Positions 56,343-64,000 of a DNA stretch of 64,000 bases are shown piece after piece. Every line of letters begins with the position of its first letter. Position 1 is the stretch's first letter. Made by a program: the position numbers and the translations under genes. The DNA is taken from the NCBI GenBank assembly GCA_964568145.1, contig CAZMOZ010000013.1, positions 1-64,000 on the forward strand. The letters are read 5' to 3'. The DNA is from DSVZ01 sp964568145 (GTDB taxonomy: Bacteria; Verrucomicrobiota; Verrucomicrobiia; Limisphaerales; J093). Under the pieces are notes generated by a model. The model saw only the letters and a program-made list of their open reading frames with translations, did not search any database and had not been told where the DNA came from.

Positions 56343-57695
56343 TTACAGCACCACCGGGTACTGGTAGCCCGGCCGGTACTCGCGGCGCAGCAGCGTGTTT
56401 GCGTACGGATCGCCGACGATGACTTCCTTCCGGCCGTCCCACTCGACGGAGCGGCCCGTCTTCAGCGAGAGCATGCCCAGGAGGCTCATGGTGGTGGAGC
56501 GGTGGGCGATCTCGATGTCGCAAACCGGCAGCGTGTTGTGGCGGATGGCTGCCATGAAGTCCGTCCACAACTCCTGGATGTTCTGCTGGTCCGGCTCGTG
56601 CAATTGCGCCGGCTCGCTAAGCACCGGTTTGCTCTTGTCGAAGGGATGGAACGTCCAGCCGCTCTGCCAGCCCATGTGGAACGTGCCTTCGGTGCCGTAA
56701 AAGTAGCAGCCCACGTTCTCGCCGCGCTCGGTGGTGTTCCCGGCGAAGAGGCGGTGCTCCCACGTGGCCGTGAACGACTCGAACTCGAACGTCGCGCTCT
56801 GGAACTCGGGCGCGTCGGTGGTCTGGTAATCCGGCAGGTTCACCGCCGGTCCGCGCACCGGCCGGCCGCCGCTCGAGAACACCCGCCGCGGCCACTGCTC
56901 CTCGGTCCACCACAGGATTTGATCCATCCAATGCACGCCCCAGTCCCCAAGCATGCCGTTGGCGTAATCCAGGAACTGCCGGAAACCGCGGGGATGAATG
57001 AGCTTGTTGTACGGCCGCACGGGCGCGGGCCCGCACCACCGGTCCCAATCCAGCCCCTTGGGCACGTCCTCGTTGCGCGTGGGCGTTTCCCGGCCCCGGA
57101 CCCAGTCGTAGATCACAAACGCCTTCACCGCCCCGATCTTGCCGGCCTTGCCTTCGCGCAGAAACTTCATGCCGGAGACGTTGTGCGGCGACACCCGCCG
57201 GTGGAATCCCACCTGCACCACCCGGCCGTACTTGCGCGCGGCGTTCACCATTGCCCGGCCTTCCCGGATGGTATGGCTGATGGGCTTCTCCACGTACACG
57301 TGCGCGCCAGCCTTCACCGCGTCCACGGTCTGCATGGCATGCCAGTGGTCCGGCGTGGCCACGATCACGATCTCCGGTTTCTCGAAATCCAGCAGCTCGC
57401 GGTAATCCCGGTACTTGCGGGGCAGTTCGCCGGTCAGCTTGCCCACCTTCTCCGCCGCGGCGCTCAAGTGGCCCAAGTCCACGTCGCTCAACGCCACCAC
57501 CTTGCAGCGCTTGCCGCCGGGCGGGGGCGGGGTGAAGCGCATGGCCTCGCCCAGGATGTTCATGCCCCACCAGCCGCAGCCGATCAGGGCGGTCTTGTAA
57601 TGCCCGAAACCCTCGTCCTGCCCCAGCAGCGGGACGGTGCTGAAGGCGGCGCTGGCGGCGGCGGCGCGCAGAAACTGGCGGCGATTCATGTTCAT
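56343..57695 (-). CDS. Tat-exported Gfo/Idh/MocA-type oxidoreductase
   Basis: 450 residues. MNMNRRQFLRAAAASAAF is a twin-arginine signal. ALIGCGWWGMNILGEAM is the Rossmann Gly motif, EIVIVATPDHWHAMQ and YVEKPISH are family blocks, and the EKP lysine is a usual catalytic residue. The family oxidises or reduces sugars with NAD(P). Such exported forms are very common in Verrucomicrobia and Planctomycetes; the substrate is not evident. Confidence 0.85.
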   Translation of the reverse strand: MNMNRRQFLRAAAASAAFSTVPLLGQDEGFGHYKTALIGCGWWGMNILGEAMRFTPPPPGGKRCKVVALSDVDLGHLSAAAEKVGKLTGELPRKYRDYRELLDFEKPEIVIVATPDHWHAMQTVDAVKAGAHVYVEKPISHTIREGRAMVNAARKYGRVVQVGFHRRVSPHNVSGMKFLREGKAGKIGAVKAFVIYDWVRGRETPTRNEDVPKGLDWDRWCGPAPVRPYNKLIHPRGFRQFLDYANGMLGDWGVHWMDQILWWTEEQWPRRVFSSGGRPVRGPAVNLPDYQTTDAPEFQSATFEFESFTATWEHRLFAGNTTERGENVGCYFYGTEGTFHMGWQSGWTFHPFDKSKPVLSEPAQLHEPDQQNIQELWTDFMAAIRHNTLPVCDIEIAHRSTTMSLLGMLSLKTGRSVEWDGRKEVIVGDPYANTLLRREYRPGYQYPVVL

Positions 57696-57852
57696 AGCTG
57701 GAAGTGTTGGCCCGCGCGTTTCGCGTTGCTGAACCGCGGCGTGGCGGGCCGATTGCAGATTTGCGCCATGCTCAAGTCAAGCGGGAAAAGCCCGGACCAC
57801 CGCGACAGGGCGCGTCTTATTACTATTTGCGCCAGTCCGGTCTTGACACGGT

Positions 57853-57904
57853 GGGGCGAGACTCCGTCGAACCCAAATAGCAGGGTTCGACGGAGTCTCG
57901 CCCC
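57853..57904. repeat. 22-bp perfect hairpin of the GGGGCGAGACTCCGTCGA family
   Basis: GGGGCGAGACTCCGTCGAAC plus CC, an 8-base loop AAATAGCA, then the exact reverse complement. It is the only copy in the window with both arms. It lies upstream of the exported oxidoreductase gene and downstream of the heparinase gene. Confidence 0.85.
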
Positions 57905-57924
57905 ATCCCGTCATGACCGAAGCG

Positions 57925-57945
57925 GCACAAAACTGAGATGCGCCC
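57925..57945 (+). repeat. ACTGAGATGCGCCC-type motif, copy 5
   Basis: GCACAAAACTGAGATGCGCC continuing C is the closest to consensus. Confidence 0.65.
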
Positions 57946-57988
57946 ATCATGCGCCCACCGCCAGTTTTTCAGACACGGCGCTCCGCCC

Positions 57989-59872
57989 TCACCACGCCGT
58001 CAGCGGTTGAACAGCCGGCGCGGGACGGCGCTCATCGGTGTCGCCGGGCAAGGGCAGCAACCGCACGGCCAGCCGGGTCTCCGCCGTGGCCGGGAGGTGG
58101 ATGGCCAGCTTGCGGATGCCGGCGTTCGGATTCTGCTGGTCCGGCTGCGGCGAGGACGGCAGCGGGCGCGCGTCCATGACGCTGAACTTCGCCCCGGCCG
58201 GCTCCAGCACTTCGGCCCTCAGACGCCTGCCGTTCAACTCCAGGGTCGCCGCGCGCTCCGCGTTGACCAGCGTGATCTGCGCGGGCGTGTGCAGGAACCA
58301 CCAGATGTCCGCCGGCTGGTCGGCGCGGATTTCGTCCTGCACCAGCACCTGCCGGCGGTCGAGCAAGGCGATGCCGCGTCGCACGCTTTGCGCATGTCGG
58401 GCATAGGCGGCGGTCAGGTCGGCCACGGCCACGGCCCGTTCCGGCTGCGAGGCGAACTTCACGATCTTCGCCGCCGCGGCCGGGTCCTGGTCCGGCGACT
58501 CCGAGGGATTCAAGACCAGCGTGTTGTGGCCCTCGGCGCGCAGGCGGTAGTACGTCCATCGCTGGCCGCCGAAGTAGCCCGGCAGATTGTAGTTGTCCGC
58601 GCCGAGGTCCACGGCCCAGCGCTCGCCCAGGGCGTCGAGCACAAATGTGCCGAGGTCGAGGTTGCTGTGGTTGGCCTTGTTGTCGCCCGCCTTGAAGCCG
58701 ACGAACAGCGCGTTCCGGTCGTTCCAGGCGCTGCGCAACGCGACCACCTCGGCCACGCGGAAATACTTGTCGCGCGGCAGTTCGGGGGCGGGCGCGGCCA
58801 GGACCCGCGGATCGAACCAGACCTGGTCCAGCGGCGCGCCCGTGGCCAGGCGCAATTGCTCGCGCGCGTACTCGGGTCGGTGGAACCGCCGTGCCAGCCA
58901 GAACATCTCTGGCGCGCGGATCGCGCCGTCGCCGCCGTCGGCGTAATTGAATGTGCGGTCCAGCGGGCCGGTGATGTGGATGGGGAACAGGCCGGCGTCC
59001 GCGAAGCCCGGGATGCCGCCCAGCCCGAAGTCCGTGCCCAGGGCGGTTTCCAGCGCGGCGAGGAAGACCACGTTGTACTGGGTGGCGTAGCGCCAGTAAC
59101 CGGGGCCTTCCGCCCAGGCGCCATCCGGCCCGTACTCGCGCATCGCGAGCTGGATGGATTGCAGCGCGGCGGCCAGGAACTCGCCGGCGAGCTTCGGCTC
59201 CACGTCGGCGAGGACCAGCGCGCCCACGCCGATGCCGCCGTTGCAGACCTGGTTCCAGTTGTGGCGGACACGCGCCCAGCTTGAGTTGCGGCGGTGGATT
59301 TCCAGCGCGGGCCGCAGGCCTTTTTCGACCATCGCGGTCACGAGCGCCGCGCGTTGTTCGGGACTCCAGAAGTCGAACAGCCAGTCGTAGCCGATGGCGA
59401 AGGCGTGGGTCATCTCGGCCGTGTCCAAGAAGTGCCGCGGGTTCCAGTCCGGGAAGGCGGCGGCGGCCTCCAGCTCACGCCAGGCGCGGCGCGCGAACGC
59501 CGGGTCGGCTTCGAGGTGGAACAACAACGCGAGCGTGTACACCCGGTCCACCACGCGGCGGCTCACGCTCAACAGGCGGAGGCCGTCGGGGATTTCGTAG
59601 CGGGATGGCGGCTCGTCGAGCAACCGGCGGCCGCGCGCGAGCAGCTTCGCGTGCCAGTCGCGCAGCGTGGCGTGCTCGCGCAGGCGCTGGCTCAGACGCT
59701 GGAACTCGCCCGGCGCCACTAACAAACGCGGATGCGCGGGCTTCAGCCGGGACAGGATCTCCTCCGGCGGGGGAATGGGCACGACGGCGCTGGATTCGGC
59801 GGCGGTGAGCGTGCCCGGCAGAGCGGCGGCGATGAGCAAAAAGCCGGCAGTCAGAAAGGCGGGACTGTTCAT
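57989..59872 (-). CDS. Exported heparinase II/III-like polysaccharide lyase
   Basis: 627 residues with a signal peptide (FLTAGFLLIAAALPGTLTA). The N-terminal alpha/alpha toroid has HNWNQVCNGGIGVGALVLAD and DGAWAEGPGYWRYATQY, motifs of heparinase II/III-type lyases. The C-terminal beta region (FVGFKAGDNKANHSNLDLGT, YRLRAEGHNTLVLNPSE) has the usual His residues of the zinc/stacking site. It likely degrades acidic polysaccharide in the periplasm. Substrate unknown. Confidence 0.83.
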   Translation of the reverse strand: MNSPAFLTAGFLLIAAALPGTLTAAESSAVVPIPPPEEILSRLKPAHPRLLVAPGEFQRLSQRLREHATLRDWHAKLLARGRRLLDEPPSRYEIPDGLRLLSVSRRVVDRVYTLALLFHLEADPAFARRAWRELEAAAAFPDWNPRHFLDTAEMTHAFAIGYDWLFDFWSPEQRAALVTAMVEKGLRPALEIHRRNSSWARVRHNWNQVCNGGIGVGALVLADVEPKLAGEFLAAALQSIQLAMREYGPDGAWAEGPGYWRYATQYNVVFLAALETALGTDFGLGGIPGFADAGLFPIHITGPLDRTFNYADGGDGAIRAPEMFWLARRFHRPEYAREQLRLATGAPLDQVWFDPRVLAAPAPELPRDKYFRVAEVVALRSAWNDRNALFVGFKAGDNKANHSNLDLGTFVLDALGERWAVDLGADNYNLPGYFGGQRWTYYRLRAEGHNTLVLNPSESPDQDPAAAAKIVKFASQPERAVAVADLTAAYARHAQSVRRGIALLDRRQVLVQDEIRADQPADIWWFLHTPAQITLVNAERAATLELNGRRLRAEVLEPAGAKFSVMDARPLPSSPQPDQQNPNAGIRKLAIHLPATAETRLAVRLLPLPGDTDERRPAPAVQPLTAW

Positions 59873-59925
59873 GGCGGCAGGTTAGCTTCTGGCCATCCGC
59901 GGCTTCAACCCTCGAACGGGCCGAA

Positions 59926-59948
59926 GTGCAAAACTGAGCGCATCTCAC
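59926..59948. repeat. ACTGAGATGCGCCC-type motif, copy 6, composite
   Basis: GTGCAAAACTGAGCGCATCT continuing CAC joins the left half of the motif to a reversed right half, as if two oppositely directed copies were fused. Confidence 0.5.
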
Positions 59949-60263
59949 TCGCCGGGCGGAGGCGGCTGTCCCGCTGTACTGACCTGTTACCAGCCGGCCA
60001 CCCGGCGCCTGCCTGGCCCGCAACCTCAAGAGCGGCGGCACCGCCGCAGGGCGGGTGTCTTGATCCGGCTCCGGTTCCAGCTCCAGGACGCCCTCGCGGA
60101 TCCGGATTCGGGGCGCCGTGACCGGCTCCAAACCCGGTTCGCGAGGGATGGCCTTGAGGATCACGACACGCCCGAGCGCCCACACGAATCACGCTTTGCA
60201 TGTCCGGCAACTTGCCGGTTGGCTGCCCTTTGGCAAGCCACGCCGGGTGGCCGGAGGCGAATT

Positions 60264-60285
60264 GGGGCGTATCTCAGTTTCTGCA
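60264..60285 (-). repeat. ACTGAGATGCGCCC-type motif, copy 7
   Basis: GGGGCGTATCTCAGTTTCTG continuing CA is the reverse of the consensus with two changes. Confidence 0.5.
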
Positions 60286-60331
60286 TCTCCGAGAAAGAAG
60301 CCCGGCACCTCCATACCCAACCCAGATCGCG

Positions 60332-60350
60332 GCAAGAAACTGAGACCCGC
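60332..60350 (+). repeat. ACTGAGATGCGCCC-type motif, copy 8 (degenerate)
   Basis: GCAAGAAACTGAGACCCGC keeps AAACTGAGA, then differs. It is 53 bases before the Sel1-protein start. Confidence 0.4.
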
Positions 60351-60402
60351 CGCTACAATCCGCTTGCTGGCATAGCAGCGGCGTGGAACGTTTGGCATCG
60401 CT

Positions 60403-60948
60403 ATGAAAACGAGGCTGCTTGCCTTGGCGGTGGCGGGTCTTGCAGGCGGGTTCGCGCCGGTCCTCGAAGCCCAATACCTGGCGCCGCGACAGTACATGCG
60501 GCGGCTGGACCAGACCACCCAGCCGCGCACGCCGAACACCACCCTGCCACCCGGACCGGTGGTGTCGCCGCCGCCGGCTGTCCCCGCGGTCACCGTCACC
60601 AATTCCCCCAAGGCCCAGGCCGAGCGCGAGGCGGCGAAGAAGCGCGCAATCGAGTTCCAGCGCAAGCGCGCCGAAGGCGGTTCCGCCTCCGCCCAGTACG
60701 AACTGGGCGTGCGTTACCTGAATGGCGATGGCGTGGAGAAGAATCCCGCCGAGGCGCACAAATGGCTGACCGCGGCGGCTAGGCAGGATCATGTCTGGGC
60801 GAAAAAGAAGCTCGCCGAACTGGAAGCGATGCCGGCCACCGACCCGGCAGCGGCTGACAAGGAGTCCTCGCAACCCGCGGCGAAGCCACCCGAACTTCCG
60901 CCCGGACCGCCCGCCACTTCGCCGCCTTCCGAGAAGCCCGCACCGTAG
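60403..60948 (+). CDS. Secreted Sel1-repeat protein
   Basis: 181 residues with a signal peptide (LLALAVAGLAGGFAPVLEAQ). Residues ~85-140 hold one to two Sel1 repeats (AEGGSASAQYELGVRYLNGD, NPAEAHKWLTAAARQDHVWA). The flanks are Pro-rich and disordered. Sel1/TPR-like repeats mediate protein contacts; no enzymatic function is expected. Confidence 0.78.
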   Translation: MKTRLLALAVAGLAGGFAPVLEAQYLAPRQYMRRLDQTTQPRTPNTTLPPGPVVSPPPAVPAVTVTNSPKAQAEREAAKKRAIEFQRKRAEGGSASAQYELGVRYLNGDGVEKNPAEAHKWLTAAARQDHVWAKKKLAELEAMPATDPAAADKESSQPAAKPPELPPGPPATSPPSEKPAP

Positions 60949-61042
60949 CCGACAGGACGCCAGTGATGGCGGGGACCACACGCGCCATGCGCGGTGGTTT
61001 GCGTCTTGCCATCGCCGCCCGCCTTCGCGGTAGCCTCGCCGC

Positions 61043-62353
61043 ATGACGAGCGAGTTTTGCGTCCACACGCTCGGGCCATGCACTGTGCCTTCCCCGCTGG
61101 CCCGCTACCACGACCACGAAGGCAGGACCCTGGACTTCGTGGACGACCACGAGTGCATCCTGGTGGACGACACGCTGAGCGTGGTCCGGCGCGCGGCGGG
61201 CGGAACGGAGGATTTTCCAGCGCTGGAACTCGCCGGACCGCGCCGGCTGCTGTACTTCGAGCCCGGCCGGGTGCGCGTGGGCATTGTGACGTGCGGCGGG
61301 CTTTGTCCGGGCCTGAACAACGTGATCCGCAGCCTCGTGATGTCCGCCGAATTCCATTACCGCGCGGAAAAGGTCTTCGGGTTCCGGTACGGCTTCGCGG
61401 GTCTGGTCCGGCCGGACGGCCATGTCGAACTGGATTCGGAACTGGTCTCGAACAGCCACCGCTTGGGCGGGAGCATCCTGTCCTCGTCGCGCGGCCATCA
61501 GAACCCCGCCGCCATGGTGGACCGGCTGGTCGCGCTCGGTGTCCACATCCTGTTTGTCATCGGCGGCGACGGCTCGATGCGCGGCGCGCTGGCCATCGCG
61601 GATGAAATCCGCGCGCGCGGCCTGAAGATCGTAGTGGTGGGCATCCCCAAGACGATTGACAACGACCTCCGGTTCATGGACCGGAGCTTCGGCTTCGAGA
61701 CCGCCTTCGGCAAGGCGGTGGAGGCGATTGACGGCGCCCACGCCGAGGCCAAGGGCGCGCCCAACGGCATCGGGCTGGTCAAGCTCATGGGCCGGCACTC
61801 CGGCTTCATCGCCTGTGCGGCGGCGGTCGCATCGGGCGAGGCCAACTTCGTGCTCATCCCCGAAGTGCCCTTCAAACTCGAAGGCCCGAACGGCTTGCTG
61901 GCCGTGCTGCAGCGCCGGCTCGAGCGCCGCCGGCACGCGGTCATCGTGGTGGCCGAAGGCGCCGGTCAGGACCTCTTTCCCGCCGACAGCCAGGAGCGCG
62001 ACGCCTCGGGCAACGCAAAGCTGCACGACATCGGAGCGTTCCTCGCCCGACGCATCCGCGAGCATTTCGCGGAAGCCGGTTTCGAGACCAACCTCAAGTA
62101 CATTGACCCCAGCTACATCATCCGCAGCGTGCCGGCCAATCCTTCGGACGCGGTGTTCTGCGCCACGCTCGGCCTCAACGCCGTGCATGCCGGCATGTGC
62201 GGCAAGACCGAGATGCTGCTGGGCCTGTGGCATCGCCGCCTCGTGCATGTGCCCATCCGGCCGGCGATCGCCCGGCGCAACCACGTGGACCCCACCGGCC
62301 CGCTGTGGCTCAGCGTGCTGGGCGTCACCGGCCAGCCGCTGGCGATGCAGTAA
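61043..62353 (+). CDS. 6-phosphofructokinase (plant/trypanosome-like type)
   Basis: 436 residues. VTCGGLCPGLNNVIR, then GGDGSMRGA at 174-182 and PKTIDNDLRF at 202-211, and MGRHSGFIA are PFK blocks. Gly at the E. coli Gly104 position (GGDGS, not GGDDS) argues for ATP, while Lys in PKTIDND is the residue otherwise seen in PPi-dependent enzymes. This combination is known from group III ATP-PFKs. An N-terminal ~75-residue extension precedes the core, as in those enzymes. It commits fructose-6-P to glycolysis. Confidence 0.88.
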   Translation: MTSEFCVHTLGPCTVPSPLARYHDHEGRTLDFVDDHECILVDDTLSVVRRAAGGTEDFPALELAGPRRLLYFEPGRVRVGIVTCGGLCPGLNNVIRSLVMSAEFHYRAEKVFGFRYGFAGLVRPDGHVELDSELVSNSHRLGGSILSSSRGHQNPAAMVDRLVALGVHILFVIGGDGSMRGALAIADEIRARGLKIVVVGIPKTIDNDLRFMDRSFGFETAFGKAVEAIDGAHAEAKGAPNGIGLVKLMGRHSGFIACAAAVASGEANFVLIPEVPFKLEGPNGLLAVLQRRLERRRHAVIVVAEGAGQDLFPADSQERDASGNAKLHDIGAFLARRIREHFAEAGFETNLKYIDPSYIIRSVPANPSDAVFCATLGLNAVHAGMCGKTEMLLGLWHRRLVHVPIRPAIARRNHVDPTGPLWLSVLGVTGQPLAMQ

Positions 62354-62390
62354 CCGCCCGGCGTTCGCTCCGCCGGCTCTGGCCCCGCGC

Positions 62391-63233
62391 ATGGATGACA
62401 CCCTGCAAATCCGGATGCACGCCGCCAGCGTCGCCGGCGACGCGCCGGCGCTTGTTTACTTGCCCGGTCTGCATGGCGACTGGACGTTGGTTCGCGCGTT
62501 CCGCGAGGCGTTGGCCGGGCGCGCGTCCTTTGCCGAACTCACCTACCCGCGCACGCTCACCTGGTCCCTGCCAGACTACGCGCAAGCTGTGGCCGAGGCG
62601 GTGGTGAAGCACGGGCTGGCGCAAGGCTGGCTGCTGGCGGAGTCGTTTGGGTCGCAGGTTGCCTGGGCCATGCTCGCGGAACCGGCGCTTCCGTTTCGCA
62701 TCCAAGGCTTGGTGTTTGCCGGCGGGTTTGTGCGTCACGGCAGCCGGTGGCTGGCGCGGCTGGGGCAACGGATCTGCCTGCGGATTTCCGCCGCTTCGCT
62801 TCAACGACCGCTCCGCCTTTACGCCGTGGCGGTGCACTGGCTGCGCCGCCGGTCCGGAACTGGTCGAGCCGATCTCGAGGAGTTTGTTGCCCGGCGGACC
62901 GAACTGGACAAGAACGCCGCGGCGCACCGGCTCCACCTGATCGCCCACGCCGACTGGCGTCCACTGGCGCGGGCGACCCGCGTGCCGGTGTTCCACCTCG
63001 CCGGGTTCTTCGACCCGGTGGTGCCGCCGTGGCCGGTGCAACGCTGGTTGCGGAGGCACTGTCCGGGCTTCCGCGGCGCGCGCGTCCTCTTCGCCTCGGA
63101 CCACAACGTGCTCGGCGCCGCGTCGCGCCAGGCGGCGGAGCAGGTGCTTGCATGGATCCGTCTTGCAACTCCCGGCCGCCACGCCCACCCCGCGCTTGTC
63201 AACGCGCCCCGCGACCCTAGCCTGCCGCCGTGA
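62391..63233 (+). CDS. Alpha/beta hydrolase
   Basis: 280 residues from ATG 62391 (MDDTLQIRMH). The frame is open upstream through the PFK gene, which is a shadow. LVYLPGLHGDWTLVRAF is the oxyanion strand, LLAESFGSQVAW the nucleophile elbow (Ser in A-E-S-F-G), HLAGFFDPVVPP holds the acid and ASDHNVLG near the end the catalytic His. Substrate unknown. Its stop overlaps the GTG of the next gene (GTGA). Confidence 0.78.
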   Translation: MDDTLQIRMHAASVAGDAPALVYLPGLHGDWTLVRAFREALAGRASFAELTYPRTLTWSLPDYAQAVAEAVVKHGLAQGWLLAESFGSQVAWAMLAEPALPFRIQGLVFAGGFVRHGSRWLARLGQRICLRISAASLQRPLRLYAVAVHWLRRRSGTGRADLEEFVARRTELDKNAAAHRLHLIAHADWRPLARATRVPVFHLAGFFDPVVPPWPVQRWLRRHCPGFRGARVLFASDHNVLGAASRQAAEQVLAWIRLATPGRHAHPALVNAPRDPSLPP

Positions 63234-63820
63234 AAGCCCGAGCCTCGAATGCGGCGCTGGACTTGCGGGTGCATCCGTTGACCCCGGCTCGCTGGGCGGA
63301 CTTCGCGCGGCTGTTCGGTCCGCGCGGCGCCTGCGCCGGCTGCTGGTGCATGTGGTGGCGTCTGCCCGCGGCGCAATGGCGGATCCAGCGCGGCACCGGC
63401 AATCGGCGGGCCTTCCGCGAGGTCGTCCGCCGCGGGCCGCCGCCGGGATTGGTCGCTTGCGCGGATGGCGAGCCGGTGGGCTGGTGCGCGCTGGCGCCGC
63501 GCGCCGCCTACGTGCGGTTCGCCAGGTCCCGCACGTTGCAGCCGGTGGATGACCAGCCGGTGTGGTCGGTGGTGTGCTTTTTCGTGGCCAAAGCCTGGCG
63601 CGGGCGCGGCGTGAGCCTCGTCTTGCTCGAGGCGGCCAAGGCGTTCGCGCAACGCCACGGCGCGCGCATCCTGGAAGGGTATCCGGTCGAGCCCAGGAGC
63701 CCGCAGGCCGATGCGTTTGTGTTCACCGGGCTGGCCTCGATGTTCCGCCGGGCCGGCTTCACCGAGGTGGCGCGGCGCTCGCCCACCCGCCCGATCATGC
63801 GCTGTGAACTCGCCGGTTGA
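63230..63820 (+). CDS. GNAT-family N-acetyltransferase
   Basis: 196 residues from a GTG at 63230, coupled to the hydrolase by a 4-base overlap. CAGCWCMWWRLP at the N-terminus, VGWCALAPRAAYVRFARSRT, then WSVVCFFVAKAWRGRGVSLV with the acetyl-CoA loop RGRGVS, and FRRAGFTEVARR near the end are typical of the YitH/GNAT subgroup. The acceptor is unknown. Confidence 0.8.
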   Translation: MKARASNAALDLRVHPLTPARWADFARLFGPRGACAGCWCMWWRLPAAQWRIQRGTGNRRAFREVVRRGPPPGLVACADGEPVGWCALAPRAAYVRFARSRTLQPVDDQPVWSVVCFFVAKAWRGRGVSLVLLEAAKAFAQRHGARILEGYPVEPRSPQADAFVFTGLASMFRRAGFTEVARRSPTRPIMRCELAG

Positions 63821-63826
63821 TTGGCC

Positions 63827-63848
63827 GGGCTCGACAGAGTTTTGCCCC
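63827..63848 (-). repeat. GGGGCGAGACTCCGTCGA-type repeat, variant
   Basis: GGGCTCGACAGAGTTTTGCC continuing CC is the reverse of the family with A for G and TTTT for CTC changes. A second copy lies 133 bases on. Confidence 0.6.
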
Positions 63849-63959
63849 ACCGCGGGATGAAATCCGAAGTCCGAAGTCCCAGTCGAAAATGGAAGGCCAA
63901 GGCAACGAACCACGAACCAAGCCCGCATTCCGCGTTCCGCATTCCGAATTGAGGAGGCC

Positions 63960-63981
63960 GGGCTCGACAGAGTCTCGCCCC
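63960..63981 (-). repeat. GGGGCGAGACTCCGTCGA-type repeat, variant
   Basis: GGGCTCGACAGAGTCTCGCC continuing CC. The stretch between the two copies holds GAAATCCGAAGTCCGAAGTC and CGCATTCCGCGTTCCGCATT, low-complexity words also seen near 1265-1290 and 52998. Confidence 0.65.
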
Positions 63982-64000
63982 ACCGAACTGGCCGTATCGC

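Larger units (their letters stand above)
59873..60402. other. Intergenic region with repeat motifs
   Basis: About 530 bases between the divergent heparinase and Sel1 genes. Three copies of the ACTGAGATGCGCC-type motif are here (59926, 60264, 60332). No supported gene; short frames do not look like proteins. Confidence 0.55.

Overview
The window is high-GC bacterial DNA, most likely from a Verrucomicrobiota genome of the Limisphaerales/Pedosphaera type. This is inferred from gene content: H-X9-DG pilin-like proteins, a planctomycete-type cytochrome c domain, a DUF1080-type protein, a Tat-exported Gfo/Idh oxidoreductase, a heparinase II/III protein and a DUF1573-cytochrome c protein. There is no rRNA or tRNA to confirm it.

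Layout. Positions 1-6257 hold ordinary genes (pilin-like proteins, a sugar isomerase-like protein, a cytochrome c, a Cys-rich hypothetical) plus a decayed SEFIR/P-loop NTPase gene. Positions 6521-9573 are a scar: an IS3-family left end and orfA carry a group II intron whose reverse transcriptase is broken by an 8-bp tandem duplication, and next to it lies a TPR fragment.

Positions 9552-39364 are the main attraction: a compact, minus-strand, 20-gene operon for an extracellular contractile injection system (eCIS, the Afp/PVC family). In transcription order it encodes a DUF4255 cap-type protein, a hypothetical protein, a sheath, a tube, a second sheath, a second tube, a gp53/Afp7-like tube-end protein, a small DUF5908-like protein, a gpD-like hub, a gpV-like spike, a protein with a C-terminal membrane helix, a gp25-like protein, baseplate J, a tail protein I-like protein, three proteins sharing one N-terminal domain, a hypothetical protein, an AAA+ ATPase, and a 1366-residue DUF4157 (eCIS core) protein. 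That last protein has a long tape-measure-like middle and ends in a deaminase domain with an AID/APOBEC-like HAE-X26-PC-X2-C signature. Genes overlap by 1-8 bases or lie within about 30 bases of each other. A near-consensus sigma-70 promoter (TTGACA, 16 bp, TATACT) precedes the first gene.

Positions 39550-64000 are chromosomal housekeeping and secreted-enzyme genes: cysS, a DUF1573-cytochrome c fusion, a membrane protein, a DUF1080-like protein, a beta-helix protein, miaB, a family 9 glycosyltransferase convergently overlapping a nagA-like gene, pgm, tig, psd-pssA, a Gfo/Idh oxidoreductase, a heparinase-like protein, a Sel1-repeat protein, a phosphofructokinase, an alpha/beta hydrolase and a GNAT acetyltransferase. 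The intergenic DNA carries at least four families of short interspersed palindromic or directed repeats.
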